From: Martelella endophytica
GTDB taxonomy: Bacteria > Pseudomonadota > Alphaproteobacteria > Rhizobiales > Rhizobiaceae
Length of the DNA stretch: 64,000 nucleotides
Assembly (NCBI RefSeq): GCF_000960975.1
Contig: NZ_CP010803.1
Location: forward strand, 4,123,818-4,187,817
Direction of reading: 5' to 3'
The position numbers were made by a program, and so were the translations under genes. Of this stretch, positions 42,934 to 51,399 are shown piece after piece. The notes beneath the pieces are model-generated. The model did not search any database. It was not told where the DNA came from and saw nothing but the letters and a program-made list of their open reading frames with translations. Position 1 is the stretch's first letter, and the number at the start of each line of letters is the position of its first letter.

Positions 42934-44214
42934 TCATTGGGCTGAGTTCCCGTTTTGGGCGCGCATCATTTCCCGCGCATGGATGCCGAGCATCATCAGG
43001 GCTGGCCACAGCAGGTAGGCTTCGATTTCGATGTTCTCGCCGAATGTCAGGACGATCATCACGAACACGATCGAAAGCGGTAGCCGGCCGCGGGGATGGC
43101 GCACGCAATCGACGATGACAATGAAGGTCTGGACCAGCAATGGCACGAGCAGCGCCAGAAACCCCGTGAGGCCCTTGACGAACAGGAGGCCGAACCAGGT
43201 GTGGTGCGATCCGATAGGCATGTATTCGACCAGATGTGGTCCCGGCTGCACCGTGCCGTGTCCGAACCAGTAGGCTTCCGACCACCGATCATAGGCGATG
43301 CGCTGCAGGGCCTCGCGCACGCGGGTGCTGTCGGCGCGGGCGTTCTTGAAGGCATAGATGCCGCCTTCGACCATGGTGAAGACGGCCCCGCCGAAGATCG
43401 CCATCAGGGTCGCGAAAGCCGCGGCGAGCCGCCAGGCATAGACCTTGGCAACGAGCGGTAGCATGCGCGGGCCGACGGTACAGACCACGACACCGACGAG
43501 GCTCATCCGCGACTTGGTGAGCACGATCATCGCCAGACCGGCGACAATTCCGCAGGTTTTCCAGAAAGGCTGTTTTTCCTCCAGCGCGAACGCCACCATG
43601 ACGATCCCGAGAAGCCCGGCAAAGGGCGACCAAGGGGCGTAGAATTGCCAGCGTGGCGTCCAGCTTGAGGGATCAAGCGTGTAGAAATAGACCGAGAAAT
43701 ATTCCGGGCCCGGACCGCCGACAGCCTTCAGCGGCGACACGAAGATGCGCTCCGGCAAGCCGGCATAAGGTGCGGCAAACATGATCGGCAGAAGGATGAG
43801 TGTCCACAGACCGATGACGCACTGACCGCGCACCAGCGTTTCCCGCCGCACCTGAAGGATGGCGCCGGCGAGCGGAAAGAGCGCCAGCAGCGCCCAGCCC
43901 TTGGCCCAGCCAATGCTCGACTTGATAGTCTGCTTGAGACCGAGCCCCCATTGCATGTGACCACCCCAGAGCGCCACCAGCATGACCAGCATTCCGGCTA
44001 TCCACAGCCAGACGATGAAGGGCACAGGCCCCGCCGGCCGCAGCGATGGCCTGAGCGATGGTCCGAAATAGAGCGCAATCACCGCAAGGCCGAACAGCAG
44101 CCATCCGAGAACCGGGCCGACGACATAGAGCCCACCGAAGGCATAGAAGAGCCAGGTGAAGACCAGCGTCTTGTAGACGATGGTCTCCGGCAGGTTTGCG
44201 GGGCGGAACGACAT
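42934..44214 (-). CDS. Exopolysaccharide polymerase, O-antigen ligase/Wzy-like membrane protein
   Basis: This 426-residue protein has about ten to twelve hydrophobic helices. A large loop and the stretch FGHGTVQPGPHLVEYMPIGS, then HHTWFGLLFVKG, match the Wzy_C/O-antigen-ligase pattern in which a conserved His-rich periplasmic loop lies near the C-terminus. Such proteins polymerise lipid-linked repeat units. The start ATG at 44214 lies one base after the stop of the chain-length gene, so the pair is coupled. The frame stays open upstream to 44478, but that part is a shadow of the chain-length gene. Confidence 0.8.
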   Translation of the reverse strand: MSFRPANLPETIVYKTLVFTWLFYAFGGLYVVGPVLGWLLFGLAVIALYFGPSLRPSLRPAGPVPFIVWLWIAGMLVMLVALWGGHMQWGLGLKQTIKSSIGWAKGWALLALFPLAGAILQVRRETLVRGQCVIGLWTLILLPIMFAAPYAGLPERIFVSPLKAVGGPGPEYFSVYFYTLDPSSWTPRWQFYAPWSPFAGLLGIVMVAFALEEKQPFWKTCGIVAGLAMIVLTKSRMSLVGVVVCTVGPRMLPLVAKVYAWRLAAAFATLMAIFGGAVFTMVEGGIYAFKNARADSTRVREALQRIAYDRWSEAYWFGHGTVQPGPHLVEYMPIGSHHTWFGLLFVKGLTGFLALLVPLLVQTFIVIVDCVRHPRGRLPLSIVFVMIVLTFGENIEIEAYLLWPALMMLGIHAREMMRAQNGNSAQ

Positions 44215-44215
44215 C

Positions 44216-45760
44216 TCACTTGCCTTCGGTGAAGAGCCTGACGGCCCGTCCGAGGATCGGCTGGCGGATCCAGGCAAGAAGCAGGCTGAACAGAGCGAAG
44301 GCACTACCGGCAACGCCGCCGGCAACCGCGATCTTGATATTCGGCGAGGTCGGCTCGTATTCGATTGACGGGCTGCTGACGACCTGAACCATCGGGTAGG
44401 ACGCGAAAATGTCGGACTTCGCCGTGTTGATGCGGGCGAGAGCCGATGCAAACACGGCCTCCGCCACCTTGTACTCACGCTTCAGGGCATCTAGCTTTGC
44501 GGCCGCATCCGAAAGAGAGCGCACGCGCGCCTCGCCGCGCGCCAGCGATTGCTCCTTCGCGCTGATTTCGGCCGAAAGGCCGCGGGCTTCGGCTGCAAGT
44601 GTGACGAGCGAGGAAAGGAGCGCAGCCCGCTGACCGTCAGCAAGCGCGTCAACATCGCCGGCGAGTTCCAGCGTGTCGAAACCGGCAAGGATCACGCCAC
44701 GGTTCGACAATCGGTCGCTCAGACCGGCGACACGATTGTTGGCACCGACGATCTTCGGATGGTTCGGGCCGAAATTCACCGCCAGCTTGGCAAGGTCCGC
44801 CCTGTCACGGGCGAGACTGTCGGCAAGCGTCACATATTCGGGATCAGCCCGAAGCTTGAGAACCAGGGCGGCCATGTCGGGGGTGGTCTCCAGCGACCTG
44901 CCGAGCGTTTCAATGCGCTCGGCAAGCTCCTCGAGCCTGGCCTGACCGGCAGCGATTTCGAGCTGCAGGTCTTCATTGTCGGCGATGATGGCATCGTATT
45001 GTTCGTTGGATTTCAGGCCGCTGTCGCGCTGCAGATCCGCAATTGCCCTGCGGGCGTCGTCGACCTTGGCCTGATAGGCGTCGATCGCCCCAACGACGGA
45101 GCTTTCACGGCGCGCGATCTCGTCGCTGCGCAGCTTGTCGAGCTCGAACAGGAACGCATCGAGCAGCGCTGCGTTTCGGGCGCGTGCCTGCTCCGGCGAA
45201 CCGCCCTTCAGCGCGACCTGAATGAAGCTGGTCTGATCGAGCAGCTTGACGCGCGGCTTGCCGAACGCCGCTGGAATGTCGTCGAGTGCCTTCGCCGCGC
45301 GCTCGAGCACCTGTGGCGATGACAGCAGGCTCTGATAGGTGACTGTCGGACTCAGGGTCGAGCTGGAATAGGCGGAATTCGCTGAAGACGATGCCTGGCC
45401 GATATCGGAGAGGTTGATCGAGGTCGAGGCGCCGGCACCGGGCAGGATCAGTGCCATTTCGGAGGAATAGCTGAGCGGCGCGTAGCGGACATAGCTGATG
45501 ACCGGCGCCCAGATCGCGGCCAGCATCATCGCGCCGAGCAGGATGTAGCGCGGCAGGCGACCGGAATCATCGAGACTTCCGCCGGATGCGACGCGCCAGA
45601 GGCTGATCCGGCCGCCACGGCTAAGACGCAACAGGCGCGGCAGGAAAGCGAATCCTCGCAGGAGAAATTTCAGGCCTCGCAGAAGCCAGGCAAAGGGACG
45701 AAGCAAACGTGGCGTGCGGCTTGAAGGATGCTGGGCGGTTTCAAGGTTGCTGATCTTCAT
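44216..45760 (-). CDS. Polysaccharide chain-length/export protein (Wzz/GumC family), no kinase domain
   Basis: This 514-residue inner-membrane protein has one helix near residues 74-95 (LGAMMLAAIWAPVISYVRYA), a long periplasmic coiled-coil region (about 200-440) and a second helix near 475-498 (VAGGVAGSAFALFSLLLAWI). This is the PCP-2 layout of GumC/ExoP. The cytoplasmic tyrosine-kinase domain common in this family is missing. It should set chain length and connect polymerase to the Wza-like pore. The ATG at 45760 is used; the codon before it is TTG. It precedes and is coupled to the polymerase gene. Confidence 0.87.
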   Translation of the reverse strand: MKISNLETAQHPSSRTPRLLRPFAWLLRGLKFLLRGFAFLPRLLRLSRGGRISLWRVASGGSLDDSGRLPRYILLGAMMLAAIWAPVISYVRYAPLSYSSEMALILPGAGASTSINLSDIGQASSSANSAYSSSTLSPTVTYQSLLSSPQVLERAAKALDDIPAAFGKPRVKLLDQTSFIQVALKGGSPEQARARNAALLDAFLFELDKLRSDEIARRESSVVGAIDAYQAKVDDARRAIADLQRDSGLKSNEQYDAIIADNEDLQLEIAAGQARLEELAERIETLGRSLETTPDMAALVLKLRADPEYVTLADSLARDRADLAKLAVNFGPNHPKIVGANNRVAGLSDRLSNRGVILAGFDTLELAGDVDALADGQRAALLSSLVTLAAEARGLSAEISAKEQSLARGEARVRSLSDAAAKLDALKREYKVAEAVFASALARINTAKSDIFASYPMVQVVSSPSIEYEPTSPNIKIAVAGGVAGSAFALFSLLLAWIRQPILGRAVRLFTEGK

Positions 45761-45879
45761 CAAACGGTCCCCCGGTTCGAGTTCGCGTTCTCAGATAAAG
45801 ACTTTCGGGCGTTGCAGACCGGCACGATGGCACAACCACTGCGCCCATTCGCATGTCCGCCTACGCTTTCGGATAGGAA

Positions 45880-46494
45880 TCAGAACAGGCCGGCATTCTT
45901 TGCAATCATCGCGGCCATGGTGCGGTTGCGAGCTTCAAGCTTGCGGCACAACGTCTTGACGTGGAGCTTGACGGTCACCTCCTGCAGGTCGAGCTCGCGC
46001 GCGATCTCCTTGTTGGACTGGCCTTCGACCAGCCCCTTCAGCACATCCATCTCGCGCTTGGTCAGCTTTTCCTCCAGCGGGTGCGTCGTCTTTTCCTCTT
46101 TCTCTGTCATGAATTGGACCGGTGCGTACTGTTCGCCCGCGGCCATGAACCGAACCGCGTGTATCAGGGACTTGGCGGGCAGGCTTTTTGGCAGGAAGCC
46201 GGCCGCACCCGACGCCAGCGCCTCCTCGGCGATATCGCGCGAGGCCGTGCCTGAAAGGATCGCGACCGGGCTGCCGAAGTTCAGCGTCTTCGCCTTTTCC
46301 AGGCCCTCGAGACCATTCATGCCTGGCATGGAATAGTCGAGGAGCACGAGGTCGAATGGCCCCTCCTTGTTCATCAACTCCGCAGCGCCGTGAAAATCGG
46401 CCGCCACGGAGATCCGTAAACCCGGCTCGCTCGCGAGAAAGGCGGAAATGGTGTCGCGCACCAGTTCGTGATCGTCAGCAATCAATATCTTCAT
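45880..46494 (-). CDS. LuxR/NarL-family two-component response regulator
   Basis: This is a 204-residue regulator. A receiver domain (1-120) begins ILIADDHELVRD with phospho-acceptor Asp53 in VLLDYSMPGMNG. A LuxR-type helix-turn-helix (140-200) reads LTKREMDVLKGLVEGQSNKE followed by LDLQEVTVKLHVKTL. It has the NarL/FixJ layout and should bind DNA when phosphorylated. It sits inside the exopolysaccharide locus, facing the glycosyltransferase fusion gene. The hybrid kinase at 48793 is a candidate partner. AGCG at the start is weak as a ribosome site. Confidence 0.9.
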   Translation of the reverse strand: MKILIADDHELVRDTISAFLASEPGLRISVAADFHGAAELMNKEGPFDLVLLDYSMPGMNGLEGLEKAKTLNFGSPVAILSGTASRDIAEEALASGAAGFLPKSLPAKSLIHAVRFMAAGEQYAPVQFMTEKEEKTTHPLEEKLTKREMDVLKGLVEGQSNKEIARELDLQEVTVKLHVKTLCRKLEARNRTMAAMIAKNAGLF

Positions 46495-46764
46495 CAGCGC
46501 CCGTGATCTCCGCTGCGTATTTCAGCCATAGCTTAAAAAGCGATAGTCTGTCACCACTTCTAGCTGAGTTATAGCCTAAGGGATATGAGGAGTGGCCGAA
46601 ACCCGCCCTTCGGATAGGCTCTTCATCCGTTAGAAGCGAACGACGTTTTAACGGCTCCATCGCCTATGCTTTCAGAAGTCCCTGCTGCCCTTCCTCGATA
46701 AGGCGGCCCAGCCGCGCGTCAGACATGCTCTCCGTCAACAGCAACACGCATGATGGAGGGGCAC

Positions 46765-48120
46765 ATGGCCGCTTTCAATACAATCTCACTCTTCGGTCTT
46801 CCGATCGTCAGCGCAACGCAGAGGGAAGCCATTGCCGGCATGTTTGCCACGCGGGACGAGAAGCGGACCGCCGCATTCCTGAACGCGCATTGCATGAACA
46901 CGCACAAGGATGATGCCTCCTATCGCTGGGCCATCAGCAAAGCAGACTACCTTCTGCCCGACGGGTCCGGCATGAAGCTTGCCGCCAAGCTGCAGAAGAA
47001 GAGCTTCGAAGCCAACCTCAACGGAACCGACCTTTTTGTTCCGCTCTGCGAGGAAGCTGCACACCGCGGCCGCTCGATCTATTTCTTCGGCAGTCGTGAG
47101 GGGGTCGCGGAGGAAGCAGCCAACCGCGCCTGCGAACTGGCGCCGGGGCTGAAGATCGCCGGCACGCGGCACGGCTATTTCGAAAAGGAAAGCGAAGCCT
47201 CGATCATCGCTGAGATCAACCGATCCGGCGCCGATATCGTGCTCGTCGCGCTCGGCGTGCCGATGCAGGATGTCTGGATCGCTCGCAACCGTCACAAGCT
47301 CGAGGCCGGTCTCGTCATGGGCGTCGGCGCCCAGTTCGATTTCTGGTCGGGTCGCGTGACGCGCGCGCCGCTCGTCTTCCGCAAGGCCGGATGCGAGTGG
47401 GTCTGGCGTCTGATGATGGAGCCGAAACGGATGGCCAAGCGCTATCTCGTTGGCAATGCCCGGTTCGTGGTCAACGCTTATCGCGAAGCCCGCGCGGTGC
47501 GCGCCGGCGCATCGGCTGCTGCCCGTGTTCCGGGCAAGCGTCTGCTCGACATCGCAGTCGCCTCCTCGGCGCTGATTATGCTGTCGCCGCTGATGGCCAG
47601 CACGGCGCTTGCCGTTGCGGCGACCTCACGCGGCCCCGTCTTCTTCCGACAGACCCGTGTCGGCGAGAACGGCAAGCCGTTCACCATGTACAAGTTCCGC
47701 TCGATGTATCGCGATGCCGAAGCCCGCCGCGCAGCGCTGCTTGCCACCAGCGACCGCGAGGGCATCTGCTTCAAGTCGCGCAAGGATCCGCGCATCACCA
47801 CGGTCGGCCGGATCATGCGCAAGCTTTCGATCGACGAACTGCCGCAGCTCTTCAACGTGCTGAAGGGAAACATGTCGATCGTCGGCCCGCGCCCCGCCCT
47901 TCCTCAGGAGGTGGCGGCCTATGCGCCGGAAGCGATGTCGCGGCTCGCGGCCAAGCCCGGCATCACCGGCCTCTGGCAGGTCTCGGGCCGCGCCGAGATC
48001 GGCTTTGAACGCATGCTTCACATGGACAACGCCTATATCCGCTCGCGCAGCATCGTGCTCGACCTGACCATCATCGCACTGACGGTTCGCGCGGTTTTCT
48101 CCGGCCGCGGCGCCTATTGA
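46765..48120 (+). CDS. WecG/TagA/CpsF glycosyltransferase fused to an initiating sugar transferase
   Basis: This 451-residue protein joins two enzymes. Residues about 5-235 are a WecG/TagA/CpsF transferase: FLNAHCMNTHKD, LPDGSGMKLAAKL, NGTDLFVPLCEEA, YFFGSREGVAEEA and VGAQFDFWSG. Residues about 255-451 are a WbaP/ExoY-type sugar transferase: KRLLDIAVASSALIMLSPLM with the membrane helix, RQTRVGENGKPFTMYKFRSM, RKLSIDELPQLFNVLKGNMS, VGPRPALPQE and PGITGLWQVSGR. The second half loads the first sugar phosphate on undecaprenyl phosphate and the first half would add the next sugar. I chose the ATG at 46765 because GGAGGGG precedes it closely; ATGs at 46750 and 46753 lack one. Confidence 0.88.
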   Translation: MAAFNTISLFGLPIVSATQREAIAGMFATRDEKRTAAFLNAHCMNTHKDDASYRWAISKADYLLPDGSGMKLAAKLQKKSFEANLNGTDLFVPLCEEAAHRGRSIYFFGSREGVAEEAANRACELAPGLKIAGTRHGYFEKESEASIIAEINRSGADIVLVALGVPMQDVWIARNRHKLEAGLVMGVGAQFDFWSGRVTRAPLVFRKAGCEWVWRLMMEPKRMAKRYLVGNARFVVNAYREARAVRAGASAAARVPGKRLLDIAVASSALIMLSPLMASTALAVAATSRGPVFFRQTRVGENGKPFTMYKFRSMYRDAEARRAALLATSDREGICFKSRKDPRITTVGRIMRKLSIDELPQLFNVLKGNMSIVGPRPALPQEVAAYAPEAMSRLAAKPGITGLWQVSGRAEIGFERMLHMDNAYIRSRSIVLDLTIIALTVRAVFSGRGAY

Positions 48121-48269
48121 GGCTCAACCTCCGCCCGAAAAAAGGGCTGGCACCGCAGCGTGCCGGCCCAACCTAGCCATTGGTATAGCATGGCAACACT
48201 TGTTCGCCCCGCAGCCTGAAGAGTTCTCACGTAAGATCGGGGCCATTCCAACCAACCGAGGACGATCCG

Positions 48270-48788
48270 ATGACCAATCTGCGTCAACTTCTTGTTCTGA
48301 CCGTTTTCATTCCGCTCATCTCGTCGCCCGCAGCACTGGCGGACGACCTGCCGACGCCTGGCGACCGCGTCATTCTGACGGTCTCAGGAAAACTTGGTGT
48401 GACCAACACCGAAGAAGGCACAGCAGCGTTCGATCTCGCCATGCTGGATGCCCTGCCGCAGGCGAGCTTCGAGACCGCCACGATCTGGACCGATGGCGTG
48501 GCACGCTTTTCCGGCGTCGAACTGTCGGCGCTGCTCGAGGCCGTCGCGGCAGAGGGAACCGAGCTGCTGATGACCGCGCTCAATGACTATGCGATCGAGC
48601 TTCCCGCAAGCGAAGCGATACCCGGCGGCCCGATCCTTGCGACGCGCGTCGATGGCAACCCGCTTTCCGTGAGGGACAAGGGGCCGATCTGGCTCATCTA
48701 TCCCTTCGATGACAACCCATCCTACAAGACCGAAGTGACCTACTCGCGCAGCATCTGGCAGCTGAAGTCGATCAAAGTGGAAGACTGA
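48270..48788 (+). CDS. Periplasmic protein with a molybdopterin-binding (SUOX-like) fold
   Basis: This 172-residue protein carries a Sec signal peptide (LLVLTVFIPLISSPAALA, cleavage near residue 25). The rest resembles the oxidoreductase molybdopterin-binding fold in shortened form: FDLAMLDALPQASFETATIW, FSGVELSALLEAV, ALNDYAIELPASEA and GPIWLIYPFDD. The cofactor-binding Cys of true sulfite-oxidase-type enzymes is not seen, so it probably acts as a sensor or binding protein. The gene ends four bases before the hybrid kinase gene, and similar small proteins often precede histidine kinases in Rhizobiales, so a sensory partnership is likely. GAGGA precedes the ATG. Confidence 0.75.
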   Translation: MTNLRQLLVLTVFIPLISSPAALADDLPTPGDRVILTVSGKLGVTNTEEGTAAFDLAMLDALPQASFETATIWTDGVARFSGVELSALLEAVAAEGTELLMTALNDYAIELPASEAIPGGPILATRVDGNPLSVRDKGPIWLIYPFDDNPSYKTEVTYSRSIWQLKSIKVED

Positions 48789-48792
48789 TCCG

Positions 48793-51393
48793 ATGCATCA
48801 CATCGCTGGCAGTTCCCGCAAGCCGCGGGAACGGAAAGGCATCTATGTTGCCGCCGGGCTCGTTCTGGTCGCGGTCACGCTTGTCCTGAGCCTGCTCGCT
48901 GCACAGCTGATGCAGGAGCTCTCGCGGCTCAGATCAGCCTCGACCGACAACGTCCAATGGTCGCTGTCACAGGTACAGGTCGAGCTTCTGGTGCTTGAAA
49001 CGGCCATCGACGATGCGCTCCATGGCGAGACCGCCCTTGATGAGGTGCGCCAGCGCTTTGACATCTTTTACAGTCGCATCGACACACTGCGCCGGGGCGC
49101 GGTATTCAGCGGCGTCACCCGACAGGCGCAAGCGCGCAGCAGCCTCGACAGCGTTGCCGATGTGCTCGACAGTGCCGTTGCCCTCATCGACGGCCCGGAC
49201 CCGGTTCTAGCCGCGGCCCTGCCGGCGCTTGGCGCAACCTTGAGCGAGCTGCGCGGCGAGGTCCGCAACATCGCGCTCACCGGCGTCCGTCTTCTGGCGG
49301 AGCAATCCGATCGCGACAGGCAGATCTTTTCGGGCGTGCTGTTGCGCACCGGTCTGGTGACGGTCGGCGTCATGGTATCGATGTTCCTCGCCCTCTTCCT
49401 CGCCGTCTGGCAGTTTCGGATTGCAAGGCGCAGATCCGAAGACCTGCAGGCGCAGAACATGCTCTACGAGAGCGCGATCAACGCCTCCCTCGAAGCCATC
49501 ATCGTTTCTGACGAGACCGGCAGCATTCTCGATTTCAACCCGGCTGCAGAGCGCTTGTTCGGTTACAAGCGCGAACACGCGCTTGGCGTGGATGCGGAAA
49601 AGCTCATCATTCCCAAGGCAGACGTCCAGCTCCATCGCGACCGGCGTGCGCAGCTGCTCGAGCAATTTCGCAGTGGCGAGGGTAATCTCTCCGGCCGGCT
49701 GGAGATCAATGCGATGCGAGCGAGCGGCGAAGTCTTCCCGGCCGAAGTTTCCATCGGCCTCACCCGGCGCGGCGCCGGCCGGATCATCGTGACCTATATG
49801 CGCGACATTTCCGAACGCAAGCTGGCGCAGCAGAACCTCACCCAGGCGCGTGACGACGCGGTGGCGACCGCCAAGGCGAAGTCCGACTTTTTGGCGGTGA
49901 TGAGCCATGAGATGCGCACGCCCCTCAACGGCGTCATGGGTCTGCTCGACATGCTGAGCGAAACCCGCCTGACCCGCAAGCAGCGCGACTATGTCAAGAC
50001 GGCGATTTCCTCAGGTGAAATTCTGCAGGGGCATATCGACGACGTTCTCAACATCACCCGTATAGAGGCCGGTGTGACCCGGCTCAATTCGTCGCGCTTC
50101 GACGTCGAGCCGCTTCTGACCGAGGTGAAGAAGATAAACGATCCCGCAGCAGCATCGCGCGGAAATGTCATCGAAGTCGAAACCGCTCCGAGTGTCGCCC
50201 TCTTCGGTCAGGATCGCCATGGCCTGCGTCAGGTCCTGATCAACCTTGTCGGCAATGCGGTGAAGTTCACCGAACACGGAAGGATCGTGATCCGCGCCCT
50301 CCCACAGGGTGAGAACGGATGGATCGAGTTTTCAGTCAGCGATACCGGCATCGGCATCGCTGAAACGGACGCCAAGCGGATTTTCGATGATTTCGTCATG
50401 CTGGATCCATCCTACAAGCGGACCGCACCGGGCTCGGGTCTCGGCCTTGGCATTTCGCGCCGGCTCGTCGATCTGATGGGCGGAGAAATCGGTGTGGAGA
50501 GCGCACCGGGCAAGGGCAGCCTGTTCTACCTCCGCCTGCCGCCGCTTGACGTCGCCGAAGAGAGAACAATCGCGCCAGAAGAGACCAAGGCTGTGGACCT
50601 CCCGGTGATTGAAGACACGGGCCTTTCGGTTCTGCTCGTCGAGGACAACGAGACCAACCGTTTCGTGGCGCGCGAGATGCTGAAGAAATACGGTTGCCGG
50701 ATCGTCGAGGCCCATGACGGCGTCGAAGGCGTGGAAAAGGCCTCAGCCGAACGTTTCGACGTCATTTTCATGGATGTCAGCATGCCGCGCCTCGATGGCA
50801 TCGGCGCCACGCAGGCGATCCGTGAGGGCGGGGGCCTCTCTCGCGAGACCCCGATCATCGGCCTTACCGCGCATGCACTACCCGACGAACGCCGCAGGCT
50901 CGAGGAAGCGGGCATGAAGGATTGCATAATCAAACCGCTCAGAAGCGCCAAGGTGCGCGACGTGATCGGCCAACTTCTGAACCAGCGCCAGGCGAGCGAA
51001 GCTGCGTCACATGAGGTCGGCGACCCCACCGACGATCTTGACCTGATCGACCAGGAGACGCTGGCGGAACTGACCGACACGCTCCCGGCCGCTCTTCTGA
51101 CGCGTCAGCTCGAACGGTTCAGGAGCGAACTCGCAGAGACGTCGGAGCGCTTCTTACGCGATGCGGATCAGACCACCGACCTGGACGAACTGGCCGGCTG
51201 CGCGCACAAGCTCGCAGGCTCCGCCGCCGTCTTCGGCGCAGTGGCATTGCGTGCCACCTTGCTGGAACTCGAATCTGCGGTGAAGTATGGCGTCCGCGAA
51301 GACCTGCATCCTCTCTGCGTGGCGGCACACGAAACCGCCACGAAGACACTGAAGGCGCTGAGTGAACTCACTGACGAGCATGCCCAGGCCTGA
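48793..51393 (+). CDS. Hybrid sensor histidine kinase (PAS-HisKA-HATPase-REC-HPt)
   Basis: This 866-residue membrane kinase has helices near 17-40 and 183-208 bounding a periplasmic helical sensor. It then has a PAS domain (about 225-345, SLEAIIVSDETGSILDFNPA), HisKA with His372 in VMSHEMRTPLNGVMG, and HATPase with LINLVGNAVKF, SDTGIGIAE and GLGLGISRRL. A receiver domain has Asp661 in VIFMDVSMPRLDG, and an HPt domain has His805 in GCAHKLAGSA. All four phosphotransfer residues are intact, so a full BarA/ArcB-type phosphorelay is possible. It follows the molybdopterin-fold protein gene in a probable two-gene operon and may feed the response regulator at 45880. Confidence 0.92.
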   Translation: MHHIAGSSRKPRERKGIYVAAGLVLVAVTLVLSLLAAQLMQELSRLRSASTDNVQWSLSQVQVELLVLETAIDDALHGETALDEVRQRFDIFYSRIDTLRRGAVFSGVTRQAQARSSLDSVADVLDSAVALIDGPDPVLAAALPALGATLSELRGEVRNIALTGVRLLAEQSDRDRQIFSGVLLRTGLVTVGVMVSMFLALFLAVWQFRIARRRSEDLQAQNMLYESAINASLEAIIVSDETGSILDFNPAAERLFGYKREHALGVDAEKLIIPKADVQLHRDRRAQLLEQFRSGEGNLSGRLEINAMRASGEVFPAEVSIGLTRRGAGRIIVTYMRDISERKLAQQNLTQARDDAVATAKAKSDFLAVMSHEMRTPLNGVMGLLDMLSETRLTRKQRDYVKTAISSGEILQGHIDDVLNITRIEAGVTRLNSSRFDVEPLLTEVKKINDPAAASRGNVIEVETAPSVALFGQDRHGLRQVLINLVGNAVKFTEHGRIVIRALPQGENGWIEFSVSDTGIGIAETDAKRIFDDFVMLDPSYKRTAPGSGLGLGISRRLVDLMGGEIGVESAPGKGSLFYLRLPPLDVAEERTIAPEETKAVDLPVIEDTGLSVLLVEDNETNRFVAREMLKKYGCRIVEAHDGVEGVEKASAERFDVIFMDVSMPRLDGIGATQAIREGGGLSRETPIIGLTAHALPDERRRLEEAGMKDCIIKPLRSAKVRDVIGQLLNQRQASEAASHEVGDPTDDLDLIDQETLAELTDTLPAALLTRQLERFRSELAETSERFLRDADQTTDLDELAGCAHKLAGSAAVFGAVALRATLLELESAVKYGVREDLHPLCVAAHETATKTLKALSELTDEHAQA

Positions 51394-51399
51394 CCGGTC

